Assembly: GCF_963664555.1 (NCBI RefSeq) | Contig: NZ_OY761461.1 | Location: 2,480,001 to 2,544,000 of the forward strand | DNA from: Labilibaculum sp. | GTDB taxonomy: Bacteria; Bacteroidota; Bacteroidia; Bacteroidales; Marinifilaceae | Length of the DNA: 64,000 nucleotides | Reading direction: 5' to 3' | Part shown: piece by piece, positions 35,963-44,891 of the stretch | How the letters are laid out: every line of letters starts with the position of its first letter | Numbering within the stretch: position 1 is the stretch's first letter | Position numbers and translations under genes: made by a program | Notes under the pieces: generated by a model | Databases searched by the model: none | Told to the model about the DNA's origin: nothing | What the model saw: only the letters and a program-made list of their open reading frames with translations

Positions 35963-37183
35963 TTACTCCCAATTCAAAATCTTGCTGAAAATGTAGTTTT
36001 CCGCATCAGGAAGATATTCTTTGGCAGCTTCAACATCTTCGGCAGTAAGATAATGCAAATTGTAGTTTAAAACAGATTGCACGCGCTGACTGTTTACATC
36101 AACCAATCGTGGTTTCACTTTTCCGTTTTCGTCTTCTACATCTTTTAAGAATAGAGGAGAAGTATCACCTACAGGATCGACAGTCACCATACATTTCGAA
36201 TGACCTTGCTTGAACAAGGTGTAAACGCCATTTCCTAACAAGGTACACAAGCTAAGATCAAAGCCGATTGGCCGGCAGCAACGGATCTCAAATCCCAATT
36301 CAACCGGGCGGGTACCAATGTTAAGATTATAGGTTTTCATTTTGCGCTGAATTACCATATTAAAAACGTGCGCTTTGCTTACATTGAACAATTCGGGATG
36401 TCCGTGAGCATCGTAGGTAAAGTTTACACCTGTGCTTTTGATTTCTTCATCACTCATAAAATGGAAAACTCCTTCACTGATTATAGCTGCTCCGTAGTTT
36501 AAGCCCATTATTCTTCTCTTTATGATAGAGGAGATAACCAATTGAGCAATTTTTTCAGCTGAAATGTTGGTTTTGTTGAACATTTCAGGAATAATAATCA
36601 TTGGAAAATGGCAGGCGGTACCAATTCCGAAAGCCAGATGACCGGCTTCTCGTCCCATGGCGGCCAATACGAACCAATTTTGTGAAGTCCGGGCATCTTC
36701 GTAAACTGTGGTTGCAATCTTAACTCCTTCGTCTTTTGCTGAGTGAAAACCAAATGTTGGAGATCCTTCCGGCAAAGGAAGATCGTTGTCGATGGTTTTT
36801 GGTACGTGAATGTTAGAGATGTTTACCTTGTTTTCTTCCAGATATTTTGAAATTCGGTTTGCAGTAGATGCTGTATCATCACCCCCCACAGTAACCAATA
36901 GTTTTACATTGTTTTCAACAAAAAAATCGGTTGAGAAATCTGAATTTTTTGGTTTGAAACGACTCATTTTTAGATGTGAACCGCCTCTTGTAAAGATTCC
37001 ATCAAGAGTTTCAAAGTCTAGTTCTTCCATTTTACGATCTTTGGAGAAAAGACCTTTGTAGCCTTCGTGCAAACCAATTACCCGATAACCGTTTTTTAAA
37101 AATACTTTTCCTACACTACTAATCACGGTGTTTATGCCCGGAGCCGGACCACCACCACACAGAATTACAACAGATTCTTTCAT
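35963..37183 (-). CDS. Pyrophosphate-type 6-phosphofructokinase
   Basis: This 406-residue PFK-A fold enzyme phosphorylates fructose 6-phosphate. GGGPAPGINTVI starts the phosphate loop. GGDDTASTA has Asp103 where ATP-dependent PFKs have Gly, and VPKTIDNDLPLP has Lys129 where they have Gly. This Asp/Lys pair is the recognised mark of PPi-dependent enzymes, so the donor is predicted to be pyrophosphate and the reaction reversible. MGREAGHLAFG is the substrate-site motif. It is longer than E. coli PfkA (320). A TATCTTTG element lies 34 bp upstream. Confidence 0.88.
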   Translation of the reverse strand: MKESVVILCGGGPAPGINTVISSVGKVFLKNGYRVIGLHEGYKGLFSKDRKMEELDFETLDGIFTRGGSHLKMSRFKPKNSDFSTDFFVENNVKLLVTVGGDDTASTANRISKYLEENKVNISNIHVPKTIDNDLPLPEGSPTFGFHSAKDEGVKIATTVYEDARTSQNWFVLAAMGREAGHLAFGIGTACHFPMIIIPEMFNKTNISAEKIAQLVISSIIKRRIMGLNYGAAIISEGVFHFMSDEEIKSTGVNFTYDAHGHPELFNVSKAHVFNMVIQRKMKTYNLNIGTRPVELGFEIRCCRPIGFDLSLCTLLGNGVYTLFKQGHSKCMVTVDPVGDTSPLFLKDVEDENGKVKPRLVDVNSQRVQSVLNYNLHYLTAEDVEAAKEYLPDAENYIFSKILNWE

Positions 37184-37216
37184 TGGATAAATGGATGTTT
37201 TATTTTAAAGATCCGG

Positions 37217-37224
37217 CAAAGATA
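37217..37224 (-). promoter_or_regulatory. Candidate -7 element (TATCTTTG) of the PPi-PFK gene
   Basis: The minus strand reads TATCTTTG, an exact TAnnTTTG match, 34 bp before the ATG. No TTG is seen at 17-23 bp upstream. Confidence 0.45.
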
Positions 37225-37290
37225 AAGGAATTTGGTAAACATTGCCTGTTTTTTTGTTTCGGGTAGGTGCTGATTGCATACGGATATTTT

Positions 37291-37410
37291 GCGTTAAGGA
37301 TTGCAGTGGAAACCCCGGAACCTTCCTGCAGCGGTGAGAGAGGAAGTGAGGAGTTGAAACGGAAAGCCTGACCCGTGTGATGGTTTGTGCGCAGGATAGG
37401 GAAACGCCCC
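37291..37410. ncRNA. GC-richer, possibly structured element; ncRNA or interspersed repeat
   Basis: This 120-bp segment is clearly more GC-rich than its surroundings and has no start-to-stop protein frame. It begins GCGTTAAGGATTGCAGTGGA and ends near GGGAAACGCCCC; the end words GCGTT (37291-37295) and AACGC (37403-37407) are complementary. Two internal words, ATTGCAGTGGAAACCCC and GTTGAAACGGAAAGCCTG, resemble each other. It does not match the TPP, cobalamin or SAM riboswitch cores that I can recall. It could be a small RNA, the 5' leader of the S9 peptidase gene, or a dispersed Bacteroidota repeat. Strand is undecided. Confidence 0.35.
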
Positions 37411-37542
37411 AAAAACTGTTTTTGAAGAAGATGAGTTGATGTGAAATAATATTTTGTAAGCCGATCACTTTGTCCTATTTTTACAAATGCACCACTTCCT
37501 TAAGTACTTAAATAGATTTTCTAACCTTATTAAATCACAATT

Positions 37543-39465
37543 ATGAAACGTAATTATTTGATTTTATTTGCCCTTTTACTCGTGTTGGCAGCTTGTCAGC
37601 CCGAAAAAAAAGTTGTTGAGATTCCTTCTTATAGTATCGAACAGTTTTATAAAAACACCAATGTGAGTGGCGGATCGTTCTCAAGCGATGGCAGTAAATT
37701 GTTGGTGAGTAGTAATGAAACAGGTATCTACAATCTGTTTGAGATTCCTGTTGATGGTTCTCCTGCCAAACAATTAACCAATTCGGAAAAGGAATCATTT
37801 TTTGGGTTGGCTTACTTTCCAAACAGCGATAAGGTGCTTTTGTCGTATGATCAGGGGGGGAATGAGAACAATCATATTTACATGAGAGACGTGGATGGTA
37901 CGATTACAGATTTAACACCTTTTGAAGGCGCAAGAGCTGGATTTTGGGGCTGGGACCGTGATGAAAAATCGTTTTATTACCAAAGCAATAAACGAAATCC
38001 AAAGTTTATGGATTTGTATCAGATTGGTATGGAATCTATTGAAAAAGGCGATTTTACTGCGAAGTTACTGTATGAAAATAACGATGGAATAAATGTTGCC
38101 ACTAAAAGTGAGGACAATAGATACCTTGCTTTAACACAAAGCATTACTACAAATAATAATGAAATGTATTTGTACGATAGAAAGTCAGGTAAGAAAATGC
38201 ACATTTCGGAGCACACCGGTGATGCGACCTACAATCCTCAGTTTTTTAGTTTGGATAACAAGTATTTGTACTATTTGTGTAATGAGGATTCCGATTTTGT
38301 TTATCTGAATAAATACAATATTGAATCGGGTGAAAAGGAATTGGTTTTTAAAGCCGATTGGGATGTTTGGTATGCCTATGATTCTTTTAACGAAAAGTAC
38401 CGGATTATTGGGATTAATGAAGATGGGAAGACAAATGTTAAGATGATTGATTTGGCAACAAATGAGGAAGTGAAACTGCCCGAAATTAAAGGTGGTGATA
38501 TAAAATCGGTTGGTCTCACAAAAGACGAAAGTCGTGTTCGCCTGGTTGTTGGTACGTCGGTTTCTCCGAATAACATTTATGTTTTTGATATGGGAGATAC
38601 TGAAGCGAAAAAATTGACTGAGACTCTAAATCCGGAAATTGATCCTGCAAATTTAGTGGAAGCGAAAGTGGTTCGTTACGAATCGTTTGATGGTGTTCAG
38701 ATTCCGGCCATTTACTATCAGCCTAAAATTGCAGCTGCAGATCGTAAAGTGCCTGCTGTGGTTTGGGTGCATGGAGGTCCGGGTGGACAATCGAGAGTAA
38801 GTTACTTCTCTTTGATTCAGTTTATGGTGAATCATGGCTATGCTGTTTTGGCGGTGAATAATAGAGGCAGTAGTGGTTATGGTAAGAAGTTTTACGCAAT
38901 GGATGATAAGAAGCATGGTGACGAGGATTTGAAGGATTGTATCTGGGGTAAGAAATTTTTGGTTTCGACAGGTGTTGTTGATGAGACAAAAATTGGAATT
39001 ATCGGTGGTTCTTATGGTGGTTACATGACCATGGCTGCTTTGACTTTTGCTCCTGAGGAATTTGAGGCTGGCGTTAATATTTTTGGAGTGACCAATTGGT
39101 TGCGGACCTTAAAATCAATTCCTCCTTATTGGGAATCATTCCGAAATGCTTTGTATGCCGAAATAGGAGATCCTACAAGCATCGATTCGGTTGCCTTATA
39201 CAATAAATCGCCTCTGTTTTTTGCAGAAAAAGTAACAAAGCCATTGATGGTATTGCAGGGAGCAAATGATGTTCGTGTTTTGCAGGCAGAATCGGATGAG
39301 ATTGTTGAAGCTGTTAAAAAGAATGGCATACCAGTTGAATACATCGTGTTTGATGATGAAGGACATGGTTTCCGTAAAAAGGAAAATGAGATTAAAGGAT
39401 ACGGTCAGGTGGTAGTATTCCTTGATAAATATTTGAAAAAAGAAGAGACTCCGGTGGCTGAATAA
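37543..39465 (+). CDS. S9-family serine peptidase (dipeptidyl/acylaminoacyl peptidase), lipoprotein
   Basis: The 640-residue protein has a lipoprotein signal ending LAAC (Cys18), an N-terminal beta-propeller (about 35-370) and a C-terminal alpha/beta-hydrolase domain. The catalytic triad reads Ser490 in GGSYGGYM, Asp576 in GANDVRV and His608 in DEGHGF; WVHGGPGGQ forms the oxyanion region. It should remove dipeptides or acylated residues from peptides at the cell surface or periplasm. Its 3' end is followed directly by the left end of the insertion sequence, whose hairpin may serve as its terminator. Confidence 0.93.
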   Translation: MKRNYLILFALLLVLAACQPEKKVVEIPSYSIEQFYKNTNVSGGSFSSDGSKLLVSSNETGIYNLFEIPVDGSPAKQLTNSEKESFFGLAYFPNSDKVLLSYDQGGNENNHIYMRDVDGTITDLTPFEGARAGFWGWDRDEKSFYYQSNKRNPKFMDLYQIGMESIEKGDFTAKLLYENNDGINVATKSEDNRYLALTQSITTNNNEMYLYDRKSGKKMHISEHTGDATYNPQFFSLDNKYLYYLCNEDSDFVYLNKYNIESGEKELVFKADWDVWYAYDSFNEKYRIIGINEDGKTNVKMIDLATNEEVKLPEIKGGDIKSVGLTKDESRVRLVVGTSVSPNNIYVFDMGDTEAKKLTETLNPEIDPANLVEAKVVRYESFDGVQIPAIYYQPKIAAADRKVPAVVWVHGGPGGQSRVSYFSLIQFMVNHGYAVLAVNNRGSSGYGKKFYAMDDKKHGDEDLKDCIWGKKFLVSTGVVDETKIGIIGGSYGGYMTMAALTFAPEEFEAGVNIFGVTNWLRTLKSIPPYWESFRNALYAEIGDPTSIDSVALYNKSPLFFAEKVTKPLMVLQGANDVRVLQAESDEIVEAVKKNGIPVEYIVFDDEGHGFRKKENEIKGYGQVVVFLDKYLKKEETPVAE

Positions 39466-39490
39466 GCGGAACAGTCAATACAAAAAAAAA

Positions 39491-41290
39491 GAGGCTGTCT
39501 CAAATGAGATAGTCTCTTTTTCGTTTTATAGTTTTTTATATTTATCACTGATTTCTTATTTTAGAGATATGAAATTAGTCCCTCAAAAATCTCATTTCAA
39601 AGCCTATCATCAAAACCAGATGATTCTTTTTCCGCCTTCTCTCTCGGATTTCATATCATCTGAACACCCTGTTCGTACCATCAGCAGTATTATTGATGGT
39701 GTCCAGATAGATCGTATCCTTGAAAAATACAGTTATACGGGAGCAAAGGCCTATCATCCCAAAATGATGCTTAAGTTATTAGTTTATTCCTATTTGTGTA
39801 ATGTATATTCCTCTCGAAAAATAGAGCAGGCGGCATCAGAAAATGTACATTTCATGTGGTTGTCAGGGATGCAAAAGCCAGATCACAATACGATTGCCCG
39901 CTTTAGAAGCAGTCGATTAAAAGGTGTTTTAAAGGAAGTGTTCAGTCAAGTAGTCCTGTTACTGGTAGATTCCGGACATATTGATCTACAAACCATATAT
40001 GTCGATGGCACCAAGATCGAGGCCAATGCAAATAAGTTTTCGTTTGTTTGGGGTAAAGCCATTCAAAAGAATATCCAACGCATGAAGGATCGGTTGGGGG
40101 AACTTTGGGATTATACAGAGCAGGTAGCCAAATCGGATTTAGCAAATGTAAGTAAGCCCGATTTAAGTGATGTTGATCCAGAAAAAATAGAGCAGACCAT
40201 TGAGACAATTAATGAGGCCTTGAGGGATAAGAAAGTGGATGCTAAGAAACGCCGGCAACTCAACTATGCCAAGAAGAATTATGCTGATAATCTCCGAAAA
40301 AACGAGCAAAAGCTAAAGATATTGGAAGAGCGAAATAGTTATTCAAAAACGGATCCGGATGCAACCTTTATGCGAATGAAGGATGACTATATGCAAAATG
40401 GTCAGCTAAAACCAGGATATAACCTGCAGTTTAGCACACAAAATCAATTCATTGTAAATTATTCAAACCATAATAATCCAACCGATACAAAAACCTTTAT
40501 ACCTCATATGAAAGAGGTTCAACAGTTGTATCCAGACAAACTAAACAGCGTATGTGCAGATTCCGGTTATGGGTCTGAGGAGAATTATGAATTTCTTGAA
40601 GCGGAAGGATTAACCTCTTTTGTGAAATACAATTACTTTCATAAAGAACAAAAGAAGGGAGCCAAAACTTATTGCGAGTTTCACCCCAACAATTTATTCT
40701 ACGACTCTAAACAGGATATTTACTACTGCCCAATGGGACAAGTAATGAATCTTAAGAAGATAAAAAAGGAAAAAAGCCAAGCCGGTCATTTTAAGACAAT
40801 CCATGTTTATCAAGCTCAAAACTGTAACGGATGCCCACTTAGGGGGATGTGTCACAAAGCAAAAGGTAATCGAACGATTCAGATTAATCACCGACTCAAC
40901 GAATTAAGAAGTAAAGCACGAGAACATTTAACCTCAGAAGAAGGATTGAAGCACAGGAGTCAAAGACCGGTTGATGTAGAGGCCGCTTTTGGTAACCTTA
41001 AACACAATAAAGGATTTAAACGATTTTTACTTCGTGGCAAAGAAAAAGTAGAAATCGAAATGGGATTATTGGCTCTAGCCATAAATCTTAAGAAAATGAA
41101 TAGTAGAAAAGTGGCCTAACGGCCTTTCTTAATTCTTTTGAAGTCCTATTTCCTCTATATAAAACCTCTGTTTTGCATATTGGAGGTAAAAAAGACTTCC
41201 AAAAACAAATAAGCAGTATAAGGCAGTTTAATCTCAAAAAAACAAAAGATCATGAAAAAGAGGATGTCTACTTTGCTATGAGACATCCTC
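39491..41290. mobile_element. IS1182-family insertion sequence
   Basis: The element spans about 1.8 kb around one transposase gene. The outer 12 bp are near-perfect inverted repeats: GAGGCTGTCTCA (39491-39502) and, on the other strand at the right end, GAGGATGTCTCA (41290-41279), with one mismatch. Each end is itself a hairpin (left: GAGGCTGTCTCA-AA-TGAGATAGTCTC; right: stem GAGGATGTCT/AGACATCCTC) followed by T-tracts, so each could stop transcription. No obvious target duplication flanks the ends. The exact boundaries are therefore tentative, and simple terminators at both sides are the alternative. Confidence 0.65.
39569..41119 (+). CDS. IS1182-family DDE transposase
   Basis: The 516-residue protein looks intact. 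The N-terminus matches IS1182 transposases: LFPPSLSDFISSEHPVRTIS, YHPKMMLKLLVYSYLCNVYSSRKIE, FMWLSGMQKPDHNTIARFR. Catalytic residues are likely the Asp in TIYVDGTKIEANANK, the Asp in VCADSGYGSEENYEFLE and the Glu in VDVEAAFGNLKHNKGFKRF. A Lys-rich helical insertion (about residues 165-270) and a Cys cluster (CNGCPLRGMCHKA) are also typical. It mobilises the surrounding element, with no passenger gene. Confidence 0.92.
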   Translation: MKLVPQKSHFKAYHQNQMILFPPSLSDFISSEHPVRTISSIIDGVQIDRILEKYSYTGAKAYHPKMMLKLLVYSYLCNVYSSRKIEQAASENVHFMWLSGMQKPDHNTIARFRSSRLKGVLKEVFSQVVLLLVDSGHIDLQTIYVDGTKIEANANKFSFVWGKAIQKNIQRMKDRLGELWDYTEQVAKSDLANVSKPDLSDVDPEKIEQTIETINEALRDKKVDAKKRRQLNYAKKNYADNLRKNEQKLKILEERNSYSKTDPDATFMRMKDDYMQNGQLKPGYNLQFSTQNQFIVNYSNHNNPTDTKTFIPHMKEVQQLYPDKLNSVCADSGYGSEENYEFLEAEGLTSFVKYNYFHKEQKKGAKTYCEFHPNNLFYDSKQDIYYCPMGQVMNLKKIKKEKSQAGHFKTIHVYQAQNCNGCPLRGMCHKAKGNRTIQINHRLNELRSKAREHLTSEEGLKHRSQRPVDVEAAFGNLKHNKGFKRFLLRGKEKVEIEMGLLALAINLKKMNSRKVA

Positions 41291-41316
41291 ATTTTTCTGT
41301 ATTTATGAACGAGCAG

Positions 41317-41697
41317 TTATTCTGCAACTTCCACCAATTTTTCATCTGAGTGCCACAGGCCATGTTTTGTACAGAAAGCTGTAGCGGTTAGTTTCATTTT
41401 ACGAGATGGTACTACGTAAAAATCAACTTCAGCCTGATTGGCTTCACCACCTAAAATTCCTGTTGAGAAAGTGGCTTGTGTTAACATTTTTTCACCATCC
41501 CAAAGTTGAACCCAAGCAACATAGTGATCGAAATCATCCGGATGAGCATAAGCATCACCAATTTTCACTTTCACTTTAAATTTCTCACCTTTTTTAGCTG
41601 AGTCATCGCAGTGAATAAATGCAGAATGTCTGTCGATATAATCTTTCTTAGCTTCACCATCAATGGTGTTAATGTCTTGATACCTGTTAATTTTCAT
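41317..41697 (-). CDS. Superoxide reductase-like protein (class II SOR/neelaredoxin type)
   Basis: The 126-residue protein keeps the mononuclear iron site of superoxide reductases: His24 in DRHSAF, His52 and His58 six residues apart in AHPDDFDHYV, and Cys109/His112 in FCTKHGLW. It would reduce superoxide to hydrogen peroxide without making O2, as in anaerobes. The N-terminal desulforedoxin domain of class I enzymes is absent. It lies 64 bp downstream of the AhpC-type peroxiredoxin gene on the same strand. Joint transcription makes sense, because the peroxide it makes would be removed by that enzyme. Confidence 0.88.
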   Translation of the reverse strand: MKINRYQDINTIDGEAKKDYIDRHSAFIHCDDSAKKGEKFKVKVKIGDAYAHPDDFDHYVAWVQLWDGEKMLTQATFSTGILGGEANQAEVDFYVVPSRKMKLTATAFCTKHGLWHSDEKLVEVAE

Positions 41698-41761
41698 GTT
41701 TTGTTTTTTTGATTTTAGTCCCGAATGTATTCAGGATGAGAGGATTGTTTTGTTTTAGATA

Positions 41762-42394
41762 TTAGTTCTTGCTTAGGTAATCGGCAACACCTTCAGCAGT
41801 AGCATGCATTGCTTCTTTTCCTTTGTTCCAGTTTGCAGGACAAACTTCGCCATTTTCTTCGAAATGCTGCAATGCATCAACCATACGAATTGCCTCATCA
41901 ACACTTCTTCCCAATGGTAAATCGTTAATCACCGAGTGACGAACAGTTCCTTTTTTATCGATAAGGAATAATCCGCGGTAGGCAACAGGTGCTCCTGTAG
42001 ATACTGCATTTCCCTCTTCATTGTAATCGTACTCTGAAGCTAATACTCCATAGTTTTCAGAAATTGTTTTTGATAAATCGGCAACCAAAGGATAAGTAAC
42101 TCCTTTAATTCCACCTTTATTTTTCTCAGTATTTAACCATGCAAAGTGAGAATATTCTGAATCTACAGAACAACCAACAACAGCCACGTTTCTAGCTTCA
42201 AATTCTGCCAGTTTTTCCTGAAAAGCGATTAATTCTGTTGGACAAACAAATGTAAAATCAAGAGGATAGAAGAAGAATACGACTTCCTGCTTACCAATAA
42301 ATTGGTCCAATGAAAAATTTTCAACAATCTGATTTCCGTTAACAACAGCACCGGCAGAGAATGATGGTGCTTTTTTACCAATTAAAGTTTGCAT
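41762..42394 (-). CDS. AhpC/Prx1-type 2-Cys peroxiredoxin
   Basis: This peroxidase reduces H2O2 and organic peroxides. The peroxidatic Cys51 lies in DFTFVCPTE and the resolving Cys185 in GEVCPANW, in a 210-residue typical 2-Cys scaffold. No ahpF is adjacent, so the reductant is probably thioredoxin. A consensus promoter lies 50 bp upstream. The superoxide reductase-like gene follows. Confidence 0.93.
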   Translation of the reverse strand: MQTLIGKKAPSFSAGAVVNGNQIVENFSLDQFIGKQEVVFFFYPLDFTFVCPTELIAFQEKLAEFEARNVAVVGCSVDSEYSHFAWLNTEKNKGGIKGVTYPLVADLSKTISENYGVLASEYDYNEEGNAVSTGAPVAYRGLFLIDKKGTVRHSVINDLPLGRSVDEAIRMVDALQHFEENGEVCPANWNKGKEAMHATAEGVADYLSKN

Positions 42395-42443
42395 TTTATT
42401 TTGTGTTTTAATGATTATTAATCTTGTTTATTTTTACCGATTA

Positions 42444-42475
42444 CAAATGTAGAATTGATTTGACTACTGCACAAA
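42444..42475 (-). promoter_or_regulatory. Consensus Bacteroidota promoter of the peroxiredoxin gene
   Basis: The minus strand reads TTTG (42475-42472), a 20-bp spacer, then TACATTTG (42451-42444), an exact match to consensus. The transcript would start near 42437, leaving a leader of about 40 nt. No recognisable PerR or OxyR box was found around it. Confidence 0.72.
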
Positions 42476-42738
42476 TTATATTAATCAATAATCTTTATAC
42501 CTGCATCGAGAGAATTAATATCATTAATGATGGATTCTATAACCATTCAGTCTTTCAGAGATATCCAATCACAGGGAAAGGATTAGGGCTTATAAAGTTT
42601 TTTTTTGAATGATAATTTTTAGTTTTGTAGAAGCAGTTAAATTTAGTTTGGATAAAAGCATTTTGCTTTATTGTTGGTATTGTATAGGGTATATTTAAAT
42701 TATTTCGGAAAAAGCTCCGATTAACGAATAAGAAAGAA
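42476..42738. other. Divergent intergenic region, otherwise nothing assigned
   Basis: This AT-rich region between the peroxiredoxin promoter and the esterase gene holds a short plus-strand frame (42424-42612) that covers the promoter and is not credible. A TATATTTA word lies about 50 bp before the esterase ATG but lacks a partner at normal spacing. Confidence 0.4.
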
Positions 42739-43551
42739 ATGTGGGTGTTTGATAATATAATAGAACTTACAGATTTTAAGGATTGTTCAGGGAAAATAAA
42801 TATATCGGTATTTGAGGCAGAAAAAGGATATTGTGTACCATATTTTGTCTACTTACCTCCCAATTGGAGCCCGGATAAATCATATCCATTGGTTTTGTTT
42901 TTACATGGGCAAGGTGGCGACGAAGGTACATTTAATAAATACGTTCGGGCAGAACAGTTGAATAATTGGATCAACAATGGCGATCTTGATCCGGTAGTAA
43001 TTGCGGGAATTCGTGGAGATAATGATCGTGACAACGTTCAGTGGTTTACAGAGAAAAATGAAAGTCTTTTGGTAAAGGAGAATGGTGGTGAATTCATTCA
43101 GTTTTGTCAGGATTCATTTCATGCAGGAGGTCATGGAAAGCAGATTTCAATTGAAGGGCATTCGCGGGGAGCTGCTGGAGCGATTCATTACTATTTAAAA
43201 TATCCAGGTTTGTTTTCGTCGATTATTGGAATGGGCTATGTGAGTGATTATACACTGGACAACAACTTCATGCTTGGGCGAAATAACTTAAAGGCTTTAA
43301 TAGCCGAATCAACACCCCTTAGACTTGAAATTGGAACAGAAGATAGTTTTGTTCAGACTAAGAATCGCAGAGCAAGTTTTGAATTGCATCAGTTCTTAAA
43401 AGAGAATGAGATAGATCACTCTTTCGAAATTTTACATGGAGTTGAACATGGTTTTGACACTTATTGGAATTATTACAGCGATGAAGGATTGTTGAATGGT
43501 TTGTCTCATCTGAAGTTTCACGAACGAAGCAGAAAGAGAAATTATCGGTAA
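42739..43551 (+). CDS. Alpha/beta-hydrolase (esterase/PHB-depolymerase-like), cytosolic
   Basis: The 270-residue enzyme has an oxyanion region FLHGQGGDEGT, the nucleophile elbow GHSRGA (Ser142), and a late catalytic His237 in GVEHGFDTYW; the acid is probably an Asp near residue 197-200 in GTEDSF. There is no signal peptide. The closest pattern I know is the esterase D/feruloyl-esterase-like group. The substrate is unknown. A signal-peptide protein follows after 63 bp. Confidence 0.8.
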   Translation: MWVFDNIIELTDFKDCSGKINISVFEAEKGYCVPYFVYLPPNWSPDKSYPLVLFLHGQGGDEGTFNKYVRAEQLNNWINNGDLDPVVIAGIRGDNDRDNVQWFTEKNESLLVKENGGEFIQFCQDSFHAGGHGKQISIEGHSRGAAGAIHYYLKYPGLFSSIIGMGYVSDYTLDNNFMLGRNNLKALIAESTPLRLEIGTEDSFVQTKNRRASFELHQFLKENEIDHSFEILHGVEHGFDTYWNYYSDEGLLNGLSHLKFHERSRKRNYR

Positions 43552-43614
43552 AACCCTCGCATAATATCGAAAAGTTATCTATTTTGTACATAATTATTCC
43601 AAAATTGAATTCTC

Positions 43615-44697
43615 ATGAAGTTTACCCGCTGTTTTTTTGTTCTTATCCTGTTTCTTCCGCTTAAAAGCATAGCACAGGATACCGTATATTTTAATCAGGA
43701 TTGGCTTGTTGCTGAGAAAGAGAACGCTCAGTTTTTTTCAACAATAAATAGAATTACAGAGAATCAATTTTTGGTAAAAGACTTTACAATTGACAAAGTG
43801 CTTTTGTCAGATTATCATTATAAGGGTTTACAAGCAAATATTGATTGGAACAGACTCTACGAGGTCGGCTTTGATAAATATGCAATTGAAAATGGAACAA
43901 GCAGGGATTATTATCCTTCCGGAAGCAAGAAAAAGGAGGTAGAATATGTGGATGGGCAACAAAAAGGGATGGTGACTTTTTGGCTGGAAAATGGGAAGAA
44001 AGAAAAAGAATTTTTTGCTGTCAATAATATTGCAAATGGCATTTACTCAGAGTTTTTCGAAAGTGGAGCGCCTAGTTTAAGTGTGAAATTTTTAAATGAT
44101 ACCTTAAATGGGCCGGCTATTTATTATTATCCGGATGGCGGGATATCCCATATGGGAAAGTTTAAAAACGGAATTAAGTTTGGAATTTGGACATACCTTT
44201 CGGAAGATGGCAAGCCAGTTGCCGAGGAGTTATATCAAAATACCTATTTTATTGATGGAGCCGATGTAAATATTAGTTTTCCGGAAGGAGTGTGGTATTT
44301 ATCGGAGAAGTACAAGGTAGATGACAGATTAAGTTTTCTTTTTTACAGACTTGGAATGAATGAAGATGAGAATACAGAAGATTTAGCATCTTGTCTGATT
44401 TCTTTGGAAGCTGTGCCATCAGATATTGGTTTGATTGATTACTCTTCGCACAGAAGAAGACGCCTCTCGGTGGACGTAAAGAGAGTTATTACCAAGGAGA
44501 AAAAGCTATTTTCTCTTCCACAAAGTATTGCTTATTTCGGAAACCATACTGATTCATCGGATCATGAACGAACAACAATTGTTTTACATTCTCTTCAAGC
44601 TGAAGTTGGAATGGAATTAATTCTGGATTGTTCAAGTAAAAATTATGAGGTTTTAAAAGAAGAATTTGAATTCATACTGAAATCCCTTAAAAAGTAA
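43615..44697 (+). CDS. Exported MORN-repeat protein
   Basis: This 360-residue protein has a Sec signal peptide (MKFTRCFFVLILFLPLKSIA, cleaved near AQD). From about residue 95 to 205 come MORN/YwqK-type repeats of the form YxxGxxKKEVEYxxGxxxG (DYYPSGSKKKEVEYVDGQQ, FFESGAPSLSVKF, YYPDGGISHMGKFKNG). The C-terminal 130 residues are an unrecognised domain. These repeats form beta-hairpin ladders that bind lipids or partners. In Bacteroidota such proteins are frequent, and none has a role I can assign here. Confidence 0.75.
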   Translation: MKFTRCFFVLILFLPLKSIAQDTVYFNQDWLVAEKENAQFFSTINRITENQFLVKDFTIDKVLLSDYHYKGLQANIDWNRLYEVGFDKYAIENGTSRDYYPSGSKKKEVEYVDGQQKGMVTFWLENGKKEKEFFAVNNIANGIYSEFFESGAPSLSVKFLNDTLNGPAIYYYPDGGISHMGKFKNGIKFGIWTYLSEDGKPVAEELYQNTYFIDGADVNISFPEGVWYLSEKYKVDDRLSFLFYRLGMNEDENTEDLASCLISLEAVPSDIGLIDYSSHRRRRLSVDVKRVITKEKKLFSLPQSIAYFGNHTDSSDHERTTIVLHSLQAEVGMELILDCSSKNYEVLKEEFEFILKSLKK

Positions 44698-44891
44698 TAA
44701 TTCCAAAAGGCATTTTTCCAGATTAAGTATTTCAGCAACATTTTCATCATTTAGTTTTTTCCAGCTAAATTGTTTGTCGAATTCTCCAGAGTTTATGTAG
44801 TCATATATTTTTATTGTTTATTATGAAAAGTCATAGTTGTTTGAGAGCACTAAATTGTAAAGACTTAAGCATAGTAATAAACCTTAAATAT

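Noticed and set aside
37291..37410. TPP or cobalamin riboswitch
   Set aside because: The words GGTGAGAG and CCCG are suggestive, but the conserved cores of either class, as I recall them, are not present in order.
42424..42612. Short plus-strand frame upstream of the esterase
   Set aside because: It runs through the consensus promoter of the peroxiredoxin gene and has no conserved features.
44653..44813. Possible minus-strand gene remnant (frame reading DYINSGEFDKQFSWKKL) between the MORN protein and the glycosidase
   Set aside because: It is protein-like over about 55 codons but has no start codon and overlaps the end of the MORN-protein gene antisense. It is too weak to call.
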